A stretch of 43,803 nucleotides of DNA from Novosphingobium sp. Fuku2-ISO-50. GTDB taxonomy: Bacteria > Pseudomonadota > Alphaproteobacteria > Sphingomonadales > Sphingomonadaceae. How positions within the stretch are numbered: position 1 is the stretch's first letter; every line of letters begins with the position of its first letter. Where the stretch lies: assembly GCF_001519055.1 (NCBI RefSeq), contig NZ_KQ954308.1, positions 1 to 43,803 of the forward strand, in the 5' to 3' direction. The notes beneath the pieces were generated by a model. The model was not told the DNA's origin, searched no databases, and saw only the letters and a program-made list of their open reading frames with translations. A program made the translations under genes and the position numbers. Positions 16,593-25,317 of this stretch are shown piece by piece.

Positions 16593-17570
16593 ATGACAGA
16601 CACACTGACACCCTCGTCGAACGCTGGCGTTCGCGCCACACCTTTCCCGTCGCGCCCCGTCCGCCTTGGCACGCGCCAGTCGCCGCTCGCCATGGCCCAG
16701 GCCGAAGAAACCCGCGCGCGCCTTTGCGCCGCGCACGGCTGGCCCGATACGGCGGTCGAGCTCGTCCCTGTCGTCGCCAGCGGTGATCGCATCCAGGATC
16801 GTCCGCTCGCCGAAATCGGCGGCAAAGCCTTGTGGACCAAGGAGCTCGACCACTGGCTCGCCGACGGCACAATCGATGCGGCGGTCCATTCGATGAAGGA
16901 TGTCGAAACGCTGCGCCCGGCAACCCTGGTGATCACCGCGGTCCTGCCGCGCGCCGATGTGCGCGACGTACTGGTCGGCGCAGACAGCATCGCCGCCATT
17001 CCGCCAGGCGCCCGCGTCGGCACCAGTGCCCCGCGCCGCGCCGCGCAAATGCTCCACGCCCGGCCCGATCTGACGGTTGTCTCGTTTCGCGGCAATGTCG
17101 CGACGCGCCTCGCCAAGCTTGAACGCGGCGAGGCCGATGTCACCCTGCTTGCCGCGGCCGGTCTCGAACGGCTGAACCAGCGCGCGATCGGCGCTCCGCT
17201 CGATGCGAACGAATGGCTGCCCGCCCCGGCGCAAGGCGCGATCGGTATCGAATGCCTGGCCGCGCGCGATGATTTGCGCAGGCTGTTCGCCGCCATCGAC
17301 CACGCCCCGAGCCATGCCGCGATTCGCGCCGAACGCGCGCTGCTGACCGGCCTTGGCGGCACCTGCCACAGCCCGATCGCGGTGCTGACCCGGCACACGG
17401 GCGACGCGCTGCACCTGACCGCCGCCTTGTTCAGCCCCGATGGCGCACACCGCGTTACCGGCGAAGCGACCGTGCCGTTGAGCGATCCCGAAGCAGCCGC
17501 CCGGCTGGCCGCCGACTTGCTCGACCGCGCCCCCCCGTCGATTCGCGCCCATTTCAACGGCGCAGGCTGA
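16593..17570 (+). CDS. hemC: Hydroxymethylbilane synthase (porphobilinogen deaminase)
   Basis: A 325-residue cytosolic enzyme condensing four porphobilinogens to hydroxymethylbilane in haem and corrinoid synthesis. Visible motifs are LGTRQSPLAMAQ, GGKALWTKELD, the catalytic Asp103 in HSMKDVE, GTSAPRRAAQ and FRGNVATRL. The dipyrromethane cofactor cysteine is Cys258 in GLGGTCHSPIA. The ATG at 16593 avoids overlap with tsaD. The first 22 residues before VRLGTRQS are longer than in E. coli and carry no clear signal. hemD follows after 5 bases. Confidence 0.97.
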   Translation: MTDTLTPSSNAGVRATPFPSRPVRLGTRQSPLAMAQAEETRARLCAAHGWPDTAVELVPVVASGDRIQDRPLAEIGGKALWTKELDHWLADGTIDAAVHSMKDVETLRPATLVITAVLPRADVRDVLVGADSIAAIPPGARVGTSAPRRAAQMLHARPDLTVVSFRGNVATRLAKLERGEADVTLLAAAGLERLNQRAIGAPLDANEWLPAPAQGAIGIECLAARDDLRRLFAAIDHAPSHAAIRAERALLTGLGGTCHSPIAVLTRHTGDALHLTAALFSPDGAHRVTGEATVPLSDPEAAARLAADLLDRAPPSIRAHFNGAG

Positions 17571-17575
17571 TCGCG

Positions 17576-18271
17576 ATGCACCCGGTTCATCAGCGTCCGG
17601 TGCTCGTTCTGCGCCCCGAACCGGGCAACACCGCCACATGCCGCGCCGCCCATGCCCACGGGCTTCATGTCCATGCCGCCCCGCTGTTCGTCTATGCGCC
17701 GCTTGACTGGGCCCTGCCCGATGCCGTGCCATGGGACGGCTTGCTGATCGGCAGCGCGGCGGTCTTTGCCCATGGCGGGCCACTGCTCGACACTTTGCGC
17801 GCCGTGCCGGTCCATGCCGTCGGCCCGACGACCGCGCGCGCGGCGCTGAAGGCAGGCTTTGGCGTCGCCGACACCGGCAGCGGCGGGCTTCAGACCATGG
17901 TCGGCGCCTTGGCGCAGGGGCGCTATTTGCGGCTGGCGGGCGCGGCGCATGTCCCGCTCGCGCCACCGGCGGGCGTCGAAATCGTCGATGTCGTGGTCTA
18001 TACGGCCAAACCGCAGCCGCTGGCGCAGAGCGCGATTGATTGCATCAGGCGCGAACCGGTGCTGGCCTTGCTCCATTCCGGCGAAGCGGCGCGATGGTTT
18101 GCCGAGCAATGCACCGCGCATGATCTGCCGCGCAGACAGATCGCGCTGGCCTGCCTTGCCCCGCGAATCGGCGCCGCAGCCGGGGAAAATTGGGAACGCG
18201 TTGGTATTGCGCAAAGACCCGACGATGAAGCTCTGCTTTCCTTGGCGCGACAAATGTGCCAGACAGTGTGA
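17576..18271 (+). CDS. hemD: Uroporphyrinogen-III synthase
   Basis: A 231-residue enzyme that inverts ring D and cyclises hydroxymethylbilane to uroporphyrinogen III. HemD is poorly conserved. The call rests on the segments VLRPEPGNTATCRAAHAHG, WDGLLIGSAAVFAHGG, VHAVGPTTARAALKAGF and VALLHSGEAARWF-like spacing, together with its place directly behind hemC. There is no membrane segment. It ends close to the mitofilin-like gene, an order also seen in other alphaproteobacteria. Confidence 0.92.
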   Translation: MHPVHQRPVLVLRPEPGNTATCRAAHAHGLHVHAAPLFVYAPLDWALPDAVPWDGLLIGSAAVFAHGGPLLDTLRAVPVHAVGPTTARAALKAGFGVADTGSGGLQTMVGALAQGRYLRLAGAAHVPLAPPAGVEIVDVVVYTAKPQPLAQSAIDCIRREPVLALLHSGEAARWFAEQCTAHDLPRRQIALACLAPRIGAAAGENWERVGIAQRPDDEALLSLARQMCQTV

Positions 18272-18303
18272 CTTCGGGGCAACGTATAAGCGAAAAAACA
18301 CGG

Positions 18304-19254
18304 ATGCAGGAAATGACTTTCAGCCCGATGGTCGATTCGCGCCCGCCATCGCGATCACCCCGGCGCGGCCCGGCCGTCGCGCTTGCCGCGCTCATCCTGG
18401 CGGGACTGGCAGGCGGCGCGTGGTACGGCTGGCACACCGGCTGGCTGCGCACGGCATTGCCCCAGGCCAGCACAATGCTCGGCTCTGCCCCCGCCACCTC
18501 GTCCAGCGCAGCGCCCGGCGGCACAACCGCTGCGATCGTCGCACAGGGCAATCTGATCGCCACCAATGCCGCCCTGGCCGACGCCACCGCGCGCCTGACT
18601 GCGCTGCAACAGCGGCTGGCCGAGCTCAACCAGCAGGCAATCTCCGCCTCGGGCCAGGCAAGCCGCGCCGAAGCCGTGCTGGTCGCCTTTGCCGCGCGCC
18701 GCGCCGTCGAACGCGGCCAACCGCTCGGCTATCTTGAAACCGCGCTGCGCGTCCGCTTTGGCGACACGCAGCCGACCGCCGTCGATCAAATCGTCGCCGC
18801 CGCGCAAAAGCCGGTCACGATCAGCGGTTTGACCGAAGAATTCATCAAGCTGCAACCACGCCTGTCGGGCGGCCCGGCCAACGAAGGCATTGGCGACTGG
18901 CTCTCGCGCCAGATCGGCGGCCTGTTCATCATCCGCCACGACGACATGCCCTCGCCCGCGCCGGAAAGCCGCCTCGCCCGCGCCCGCGCCGCCCTCGCCG
19001 GAGAGCGGGTCGATCTGGCGATTGCCGAAGTCGAACGCCTGCCGGGCAAAGACGCGGCGACCGACTGGCTGGCCCATGCCCGCGATTGGGTGGCCACCGA
19101 ACGTGCGCTCGACCAGATCGAAAGCGCCGCGCTGTCGACGCCGACCGTTGCGCCGATCCCGACCCCGGCCCCGACGTCAGCCCCGACTGCACCGGCTCAA
19201 ACTGCACCGGCTCAAACTGCACCGGCTCAAACCGGCACGGCACACCGGCCCTAG
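18304..19254 (+). CDS. Mitofilin-like inner-membrane protein downstream of hemD
   Basis: About 316 residues from ATG 18304 (the frame is open to a GTG at 18256 overlapping hemD). One transmembrane helix, PAVALAALILAGLAGGAWYG, lies near the N-terminus. A coiled-coil-prone region (ATARLTALQQRLAELNQQ) and a helical domain ending WLAHARDWVATERALDQI follow. This matches the alphaproteobacterial COG4223/mitofilin-like proteins encoded after hemD, relatives of the mitochondrial MICOS subunit Mic60. A role in inner-membrane curvature is inferred from that kinship. The tail is Pro/Ala/Thr-rich and contains three exact TAPAQ repeats. The stop codon overlaps the convergent UbiH-family gene (shared CTAG). 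Confidence 0.8.
   Translation: MQEMTFSPMVDSRPPSRSPRRGPAVALAALILAGLAGGAWYGWHTGWLRTALPQASTMLGSAPATSSSAAPGGTTAAIVAQGNLIATNAALADATARLTALQQRLAELNQQAISASGQASRAEAVLVAFAARRAVERGQPLGYLETALRVRFGDTQPTAVDQIVAAAQKPVTISGLTEEFIKLQPRLSGGPANEGIGDWLSRQIGGLFIIRHDDMPSPAPESRLARARAALAGERVDLAIAEVERLPGKDAATDWLAHARDWVATERALDQIESAALSTPTVAPIPTPAPTSAPTAPAQTAPAQTAPAQTGTAHRP
19186..19230 (+). repeat. 15-bp coding tandem repeat (TAPAQ x3)
   Basis: ACTGCACCGGCTCAA occurs three times without change at 19186-19200, 19201-19215 and 19216-19230. In frame it encodes Thr-Ala-Pro-Ala-Gln repeats in the flexible tail of the mitofilin-like protein. The unit length is a multiple of three, so copy-number changes would keep the frame. 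Confidence 0.95.
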
Positions 19255-20471
19255 GCCTGCAACAGCGCGGGCAGTTTTCCGCTCATCCCGCGCGCTTCGT
19301 CCATGAAAAACCGCTTGAGCGCGGGGCTGCGCTGGACGCCGGCCATGCCCAGCCGACGAAGCGCCGAAGGCAGCCGACCGGGAATTCCGAACAGCCGGGT
19401 CAGCACATCGGTCGCGCCAGAAACCATGAATCCGTCAAGCGCGCGCCAGCGTTCATAGCGCTTGAGCAATTGCGCATCGCCCGGATCGAGCCCGAGCCGC
19501 ATCCCTTCGGCGAGGACTTCGACCAGCGCGGCCACATCGCGCAGCCCCAGATTCAACCCCTGCCCGGCAATCGGATGCATCCCGTGCGCGGCATCGCCGA
19601 CAAGGACCAGCCGCTGTTCGGCCACTTTTGCCGTATGATGGAAATCGAGCGGGTATGACGAACGCGGCGTGGCCAGCGCGACTGCCCCGAAAATGTCGCC
19701 CATGCGGCGCGTGATCTCGCCGACAAAGGCATTTTCGGGCAAGCCGAGCACGCCTGCGGCATCCTTTTCCGCCACGGTCCAGACCAGCGCGCTGCGATGG
19801 CGCCCTTCGTCATCATCGCGCAGCGGCAAAAGCGCAAAGGGGCCTGCCGGATAAAAGATTTCCCAGGCGACATTGTCGTGCGGCCGTTCGTGGATCAGCC
19901 CGGCGATGATCGCGCGGTGATGATAGCTCCAGCGCGCAGGAGTAAACCCGGCCTCGTCGCGCGTGGGCGACCGCCGCCCTTCGGCTGCAACCAGCAAGCG
20001 GCCTTTCAGCTCGCGCCCGTCGGCCAGCGTGACCGCAACCCCGTGCGCGCCGCGTTCGCGATCGACGACTTGCGCATTGGGCAGGAAGGTAATCAGATCA
20101 AGGCCTGCGGCGACCTCGTACATCACCAGCCGCAAGTCGCGATTGGCAAACATCCGCCCGAGCGAACCATCGCCTGCCTCGGGCCGGAAATCGATCCGCC
20201 CCGGCTTCATCGCGTCGCTGACCGCGATCGCCGCAATCGGGCAACCGCGCGCTTCCAGCGCTTCGGCCATGCCGAGATTGGTATAAAGGTTCCAGCTCGC
20301 CGTCGAAATCGCCGAGGCGCGACCATCAAATCCGTCGGCAGTCTGGGTCGCCGGATCGGACGCATCAACCACCACACTGGCAATGCCTTCGCGCGCCAGC
20401 CCGATCGCCAGCGTCATGCCGACCAGGCCGCCGCCCAGGATGATCACGTCACTCGAAAGAACTTCGCTCAC
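19251..20471 (-). CDS. UbiH/UbiF/COQ6-family FAD-dependent hydroxylase
   Basis: A 406-residue flavoprotein monooxygenase of the ubiquinone-ring hydroxylase family. The FAD site is IILGGGLVGMTLAIGLAREG; LVAAEGRRSPTR is the NAD(P)H/FAD 'DG' region; GDAAHGMHPIAGQGLNLGLRD is the second FAD motif diagnostic of UbiH/Coq6. It should hydroxylate a polyprenyl-phenol intermediate of ubiquinone at the membrane surface. The ring position (C1, C5 or C6) cannot be assigned. The GTG start overlaps the phosphatase stop (GTGA), so translation is coupled to the phosphatase gene. Confidence 0.9.
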   Translation of the reverse strand: MSEVLSSDVIILGGGLVGMTLAIGLAREGIASVVVDASDPATQTADGFDGRASAISTASWNLYTNLGMAEALEARGCPIAAIAVSDAMKPGRIDFRPEAGDGSLGRMFANRDLRLVMYEVAAGLDLITFLPNAQVVDRERGAHGVAVTLADGRELKGRLLVAAEGRRSPTRDEAGFTPARWSYHHRAIIAGLIHERPHDNVAWEIFYPAGPFALLPLRDDDEGRHRSALVWTVAEKDAAGVLGLPENAFVGEITRRMGDIFGAVALATPRSSYPLDFHHTAKVAEQRLVLVGDAAHGMHPIAGQGLNLGLRDVAALVEVLAEGMRLGLDPGDAQLLKRYERWRALDGFMVSGATDVLTRLFGIPGRLPSALRRLGMAGVQRSPALKRFFMDEARGMSGKLPALLQA

Positions 20472-22144
20472 GGTTGCACTCCGCAGGTCGTGCCGGGCCC
20501 GGCATCGAGATCAAGACAGCGCCCGTCAAACGTATCGGGCGGCAGCTTCAATCCGACCCATGCCGCCAGCGTCGGGGCAATGTCCACCGTTTCCACCGCG
20601 CTCGGCTGTTCGAAAGTGGTCATCCCCTTGCGCCAGAACAGGATCGGCACACGCCTGTCATAATCCCACGGGCTGCCATGCGTGGCGACATAGCCCGGCC
20701 CCGGCACCGGCATGGCCATCACGCCGCGCTTGAGCAAGACGACGAAATCGCCCGAACGCGGCGCATAGAACGACGCGCGCGCGCGCTGGATCAAGCTCCA
20801 GGTTTCGGGTGAGCCCTTGGGCATCGGCGTAGCCCCAAGCTCATCTGCCGCAAACACCGCCGCCACTTGCGGATGGCCAAGCAAATCCTCGCGCGCAGCG
20901 GCCATCGCCGCCGCCTTTTGCGCCGCAGTCAGGTCGCGCCGCACCCAGACATCGCCTGCCGCGCCATCGGCCTGAAACAGACCGGCGGGATCGAGCCCGA
21001 GCTTTGCCCCCACCCGCTCGGACAAGGCCTTGGGCAACAGCGCCACGTCGGCGCGCTCGGCCTGCGGCAGGGCCTGCTGGCGCAAGCGTTCGGGCATGTC
21101 GAAACCGCCGTGATCCGCCGTCAGCACGACGCCATAATCGATCCCGCGCGCATCGAGCGCGGCAAAGAAATCGCCCAGCGCAGAATCGAGCTGGTGCAGC
21201 TGAATGCACATCTCGGCGCCTTCGGTGCCGAAACCATGGCCGATATAGTCGGTCGCCGACAGGCTGACTGCCAGCACGTCGGGGGACACCCCGCGCCCCA
21301 GCCGGTCGGCATCGACCAGCCGCGTCGCCAGGTCCAGCACCGCGCGGTCAAGCCGGGGCGAGGCGCGAAAGCGATTCGCATCGCCCGCCGGAAGCGCGAA
21401 ACGGCCCGTGCCCACCGTCACCGCGCCCGCGCTGATCGCGTGATCGCGCGGGGCGCAATAGTCGGGCAAGGCATAGCCGGCATCGCCCGCCGCGAGCACG
21501 GCGCCCGTCGCCGCGTTCTGTTGGAGCGCCACCCGGCCCACAGTCTGGCCTTCGAGCGTGACGAAGCCCTTGCCTTTCCACCAATAGACTTCGTCGATGC
21601 GATGCCCGCCCATCATCAGCGCGGCGCGATCCTTGCCCGACACCGCGATATTGCGGCTGGTCGGCCAGACCGCCTTGATCCGCTCGCCCAGCGTCGGCAC
21701 CAGCAAATGCCCGACCGACGCGACATAGTCCCCCGGCGCAGCGGCCTTCGTTTCGTCCTCGGCGCAATAAACCGATTTGTTGGCACGCGCGACCGACTGA
21801 TCGATCCAGGTGTTCGCAATGATCCCGGTGTGCGCCGGGCGCATCCCGGTCAGGATCGTCGAATGGCCGGGGCAGGTCTCGGTCGCGGCGTGCGACTGAT
21901 ACCCGGCGGGAAACACCGCGCCGTTTGCCAGCCGGGCCAGGCCGCCGGTAAAATGCGACCGATACTGGGCAAACAGATCGGCCGAAAACTGATCGACGGC
22001 AATCGCGATCACCAGCCTGGGCGCATCAGGCGCGGGCGCGGGAGCCTGCGGCGCGGGCGCATCATGGCTGCGGGCGAAAACCGGCTGAGCCAGAGGCAGT
22101 ACGATGCTGGCCACAATCAGCATGGCCTTGCGGGCAAAGGTCAT
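20468..22144 (-). CDS. phoK: Secreted alkaline phosphatase, PhoK type
   Basis: A 558-residue phosphatase very like Sphingomonas PhoK, a zinc-dependent phosphate monoesterase related to nucleotide pyrophosphatases. Residues 1-25 form a Sec signal peptide ending FARSHD. Active-site positions known from PhoK are all here within one residue: Asp51 (AVDQFSADL), Thr90 nucleophile (ATETCPGHST), Asn111, Lys171/Arg173 (SGKDRAA), Asp299/His303 (SATDYIGHGFG), Asp344/His345 (TADHGG) and a late His in VATHGSPW. It should release inorganic phosphate outside the cytoplasm. I saw no clear Pho box in the upstream gap. Its end overlaps the hydroxylase gene. Confidence 0.92.
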   Translation of the reverse strand: MTFARKAMLIVASIVLPLAQPVFARSHDAPAPQAPAPAPDAPRLVIAIAVDQFSADLFAQYRSHFTGGLARLANGAVFPAGYQSHAATETCPGHSTILTGMRPAHTGIIANTWIDQSVARANKSVYCAEDETKAAAPGDYVASVGHLLVPTLGERIKAVWPTSRNIAVSGKDRAALMMGGHRIDEVYWWKGKGFVTLEGQTVGRVALQQNAATGAVLAAGDAGYALPDYCAPRDHAISAGAVTVGTGRFALPAGDANRFRASPRLDRAVLDLATRLVDADRLGRGVSPDVLAVSLSATDYIGHGFGTEGAEMCIQLHQLDSALGDFFAALDARGIDYGVVLTADHGGFDMPERLRQQALPQAERADVALLPKALSERVGAKLGLDPAGLFQADGAAGDVWVRRDLTAAQKAAAMAAAREDLLGHPQVAAVFAADELGATPMPKGSPETWSLIQRARASFYAPRSGDFVVLLKRGVMAMPVPGPGYVATHGSPWDYDRRVPILFWRKGMTTFEQPSAVETVDIAPTLAAWVGLKLPPDTFDGRCLDLDAGPGTTCGVQP

Positions 22145-22170
22145 GGGTCTTGATGCTCCTTGGCGGGTCT

Positions 22171-22210
22171 GTCGCTGGACCAGATCACTGGACTCAGGTC
22201 ACTGGACTCG
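22171..22210. repeat. Degenerate 12-14-bp tandem repeat in a divergent promoter gap
   Basis: Three adjacent related units lie between the phosphatase and disulfide-reductase genes: GTCGCTGGACCA (22171-22182), GATCACTGGACTCA (22183-22196) and GGTCACTGGACTCG (22197-22210). The shared core is TCACTGGACTC. They may be repeated protein-binding sites or a simple duplication; no known operator is recognised. Confidence 0.7.
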
Positions 22211-22311
22211 AGGCAATCGGGTACTTATCCTCCTGCGCTGATGGCCTCCGCCAACGCGCGGTGCAAGGGGGCCTGCACCTTTGTCACGCTCCGCCGCCAG
22301 AGATCCCGTTC

Positions 22312-24414
22312 GTGTCATCCCCCCTGTCTAAAACGCTTCCCTTTTGCCGGTTCATCGCCGCGCTGTTGCTGTTGCTGGCGTTCAGCCCTGCGCGCGCCGA
22401 CAGCCCGACGCCGGGCGGGCCAACGCATATCCACGCAACGCTGATTGCCGAGCGCGGCGGAGCACCGGGGGAGACGATCACGCTCGCGCTGGCGATGCAG
22501 CCGGACAAGGATTGGCACGGCTATTGGTCGAATCCGGGCGATGCCGGGCTCGCCCCGACACTCGACTGGACCTTGCCCAAAGGGGCATCGGCGGCCGCCC
22601 TGCAATTCCCCGTGCCGCAGACCTTGCTCGTCGCCGGGCTGATGAACCATGTCTATGCGCATGATTTCGCGATCCTGATCCCGCTGACGCTGCCGCGCGA
22701 TGCCACTCCGGGCGCCGTTTTGCCGATCCGCGCCAAGGCGCAATGGCTCGCCTGCACCGCCGCGATCTGCGTTCCCGAAGACTCCGAAGTCTCAACCACG
22801 GTGACGGTCGGCGCGCCGGGGGCTGCTGACCCGCGTTTTACGGCATGGCGCGCCGCGCTGCCCGCCCCGCTCGATCAACCCGCGCGCTTTACCGCCACGC
22901 GCACCGGCTATCGCCTGGCCATTCCCTTTCCCGCGCGTGCGGCGATTGCCGATCCGCACCTGTTCATCGCCGCCGACGGCGTGGTCGACTATGCCGCGCC
23001 CCAGGCGTTCAGCCGCAATGGCGACACGCTGATCATCGAACTCGCGCGCTCCAAAGCTGCCTCGGCGGAAAGCCCGACCAGCCTGTCGGGGGTATTGTCG
23101 CTCGGCCACGATGCCTCGGGCGGCGATCTGGGCGGGATCAGCCTGATCGCCCAGGCCGGGCCCGTCCCGGCGGCGGGCATGCCGCTTGCCGCGCCAACGC
23201 CCGCCTTTTCGTGGCGCCTGCTTGGGCTCGCCGTGCTCGGCGCGCTGGCGGGCGGGCTGGTGCTCAATGTCATGCCCTGCGTCTTTCCGATCCTCAGCCT
23301 CAAGGCGCTCGCACTGGCACGCGGCAACAGCCACAATGCGCATGTCGAGGCGCTCGCCTATTCCGCCGGGGTGATCCTCGCCTGTCTGGCGCTTGGTGGC
23401 GTCATGCTCGCGCTCCGCGCGGCGGGCAGCGAAGTGGGCTGGGCGTTCCAGTTGCAGGATCCGGGCGTTGTCGCCGTGCTGCTGCTGTTGGCGGTGGCAA
23501 TCACCGCCAATTTCGCCGGGCTCTATGAACTTCCCGGCCTGTCCTATGCGAGCGGCGCGCCGGGCAAGCATGGCGTGGCGGGCGCATTCGGCACCGGCTT
23601 GCTTGCCGCCTTTGTCGCCACGCCATGCACCGGGCCGTTCATGGCTGCGGCGATGGGCGCGGCGCTGGTCCTGCCGACGGTCGCCGCGCTGGCGGTGTTC
23701 GGCGCGCTGGGCCTCGGCCTTGCGCTGCCCTTTCTGGGCATCGGCTTCATCCCCGCGCTGCGCCGCCTTTTGCCGCGTCCCGGTGCGTGGATGGTGTGGT
23801 TTCGCCATGCCATGGCGGTGCCGATGGGGCTGACCGTACTGGCGCTGGGCTGGCTCGCCTGGCGGCTGGGCGGCGTCCCGTTTGCGGCCGCCTCGGTCGC
23901 GCTGGCGGCGGGCGTGATCGTGCTGCTGGCGTTCGCCGGGCGTGCGCAGCATCGTGGCCGGGCGGTCGGCTGGTCCGTGCCCGTGCTCGCCGTGCTGGCC
24001 GCGACAGCCGCGATCGGCACGCCGCGCCTCGCCAGCGCCGACCGCCACGACGATGCCGGCGTGATTGGCGCCAAACCGTTCAGCGAAGCCGCGCTCCAGG
24101 CCGCGCGCGCCGCGCATCATCCGGTGTTTGCCTATTTCACCGCCGACTGGTGCCTGTCGTGCAAGGTCAATGAAAACCTCGCGATCGAAACGAGCGCCAC
24201 GGCCGCCGCCTTCCGCAAGGCCGGGGTGGTCGTGCTGGTCGGCGACTGGACGCGGCGCGATCCGGCGATCACCCGCTTCCTCACCAATGCGGGCGCCGCC
24301 GGGGTGCCGCTCTATCTGTGGTATCCCGCCGATGGCGAGCCGCAGAAGCTCGGCCAGGTCATGACCCCCGCAACGCTCCCGGAGCTTACAACGACTGCCC
24401 GTCGTCCACAGTGA
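22312..24414 (+). CDS. DsbD/ScsB-type thiol:disulfide interchange protein
   Basis: A 700-residue inner-membrane electron carrier moving reducing power from cytosolic thioredoxin to the periplasm. Translation probably starts at GTG 22312, directly before a signal peptide (FIAALLLLLAFSPARADS). The N-terminal periplasmic domain has the cysteine pair in WLACTAAICVPE. The membrane beta domain carries its two cysteines in NVMPCVFPILSLKALAL and ATPCTGPFMAAAMG. The C-terminal thioredoxin-like domain has CLSC in TADWCLSCKVNE. All three redox centres are complete. The frame runs upstream to 22150 without sense. The 3' end overlaps the convergent SDR gene by 29 bases. Confidence 0.93.
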   Translation: MSSPLSKTLPFCRFIAALLLLLAFSPARADSPTPGGPTHIHATLIAERGGAPGETITLALAMQPDKDWHGYWSNPGDAGLAPTLDWTLPKGASAAALQFPVPQTLLVAGLMNHVYAHDFAILIPLTLPRDATPGAVLPIRAKAQWLACTAAICVPEDSEVSTTVTVGAPGAADPRFTAWRAALPAPLDQPARFTATRTGYRLAIPFPARAAIADPHLFIAADGVVDYAAPQAFSRNGDTLIIELARSKAASAESPTSLSGVLSLGHDASGGDLGGISLIAQAGPVPAAGMPLAAPTPAFSWRLLGLAVLGALAGGLVLNVMPCVFPILSLKALALARGNSHNAHVEALAYSAGVILACLALGGVMLALRAAGSEVGWAFQLQDPGVVAVLLLLAVAITANFAGLYELPGLSYASGAPGKHGVAGAFGTGLLAAFVATPCTGPFMAAAMGAALVLPTVAALAVFGALGLGLALPFLGIGFIPALRRLLPRPGAWMVWFRHAMAVPMGLTVLALGWLAWRLGGVPFAAASVALAAGVIVLLAFAGRAQHRGRAVGWSVPVLAVLAATAAIGTPRLASADRHDDAGVIGAKPFSEAALQAARAAHHPVFAYFTADWCLSCKVNENLAIETSATAAAFRKAGVVVLVGDWTRRDPAITRFLTNAGAAGVPLYLWYPADGEPQKLGQVMTPATLPELTTTARRPQ

Positions 24415-25150
24415 TGTGCGCGCCCGTCACATAGGCGGACGCGTCCGAGGCGAAAAACAGCATCGGATCATCGAGCGCCCCGATCGGAGTCAGCCGACGG
24501 CGCGGCCATGATCCGACTTGCGCCTTGCCGCCCTCGGTGGCGAACCAGTCGGCATCGATTTCGGTCAGGATATAGCCCGGCTGCACGGTGTTGACGTTGA
24601 TCCCCTGCCGCGCCCATTCGCGCGCCAATTGCCGCCCGAGATGCACCACCGCCGCCTTGCTCGCGGCATAGGCGGAATCGCCCTGCCCGGTCATCTCGGC
24701 GGTAATCGACCCGGTCAGCACGATCCGCCCGCGCCCCGACGCCTTTGACCCGGCGGCGATCATCCGCCGCGCCCCTTCGCGCGCGGTCAGATAGACGGCG
24801 GTGAAATTGGTATCGATCACCCGCCGTACTTGCTCCGCCGACAAATCGAGCGCACGCCCCGCATCGGCCATCCCCGCATTGGCCAGCACCGTATCGGGCG
24901 TCCCGAAATGCGCCTCTGCCGCATCGAACGCGGCGATGATCGAAGCCTCATCGGTCACATCCAGCACCACCGGCAGCGCATCCGCGCCGATCTCGTCCGC
25001 CAGCGCCGCAATCCGATCCACCCGCCGCGCGCCCAGCACGACTTTGGCCCCCGCGCGCGCAAACACCCGCGCCAGATGCGCCCCGATCCCCGAACTCGCC
25101 CCGGTAATCAGGGCAACGCGACCCTCAAGCGAAATACGCGGGCGTTCCAT
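24386..25150 (-). CDS. Short-chain dehydrogenase/reductase (SDR)
   Basis: A 254-residue classical SDR. The cofactor loop is TGASSGIG (17-24), NAG occurs at 91-93, and the catalytic set is Ser148 (LTGSITAE), Tyr161 and Lys165 (YAASK). The C-terminus YVTGAHITVDDGQSL is typical. The basic GARRVDR loop after beta-2 suggests NADP(H). The start at 25150 is chosen because GAGG lies 6 nt before it; longer starts would read through the palindromic operator. The substrate is unknown; SDRs beside TetR-type operators often serve lipid, alcohol or aromatic metabolism. Confidence 0.9.
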   Translation of the reverse strand: MERPRISLEGRVALITGASSGIGAHLARVFARAGAKVVLGARRVDRIAALADEIGADALPVVLDVTDEASIIAAFDAAEAHFGTPDTVLANAGMADAGRALDLSAEQVRRVIDTNFTAVYLTAREGARRMIAAGSKASGRGRIVLTGSITAEMTGQGDSAYAASKAAVVHLGRQLAREWARQGINVNTVQPGYILTEIDADWFATEGGKAQVGSWPRRRLTPIGALDDPMLFFASDASAYVTGAHITVDDGQSL

Positions 25151-25173
25151 CGGCATCCTCAAATCCCATGCTT

Positions 25174-25193
25174 GTTTAACCGATCTGTTAAAC
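25174..25193. promoter_or_regulatory. Palindromic operator candidate upstream of the SDR gene
   Basis: A perfect inverted repeat GTTTAAC-N6-GTTAAAC lies 23 bases upstream of the SDR start codon, in an A+T-rich patch of the leader. Its size and symmetry suit a TetR- or MarR-type dimer, which would block transcription or early elongation. No regulator of either family is encoded in the window, so the repressor would act from elsewhere. Confidence 0.55.
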
Positions 25194-25281
25194 TCCTGAG
25201 CAGAGATCGCAAGAGCCATTCCCCCCTCGCCGTCGCCCCGGACTTGCCCCCGACGGCACTCACGCATCTCTAACCACGAAA

Positions 25282-25310
25282 TTTATACTGTTAAATCAAT
25301 TAGGTATAAA
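25282..25310. repeat. A+T-rich inverted repeat TTTATAC-N15-GTATAAA
   Basis: Two perfect 7-base arms, 25282-25288 and 25304-25310, flank a 15-base A+T-rich spacer. The element lies between the SDR promoter region and the TonB-C gene, next to a G+C-rich hairpin. It may be an operator, a promoter (TATAC/GTATA boxes read on both strands) or part of a mobile repeat. No function is claimed. Confidence 0.45.
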
Positions 25311-25317
25311 CCATCGT

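Noticed and set aside
16548..17966. Upstream extension of tsaD over hemC and hemD
   Set aside because: The frame stays open by composition only. TsaD homology starts at 16547 and the extension is antisense to hemC/hemD.
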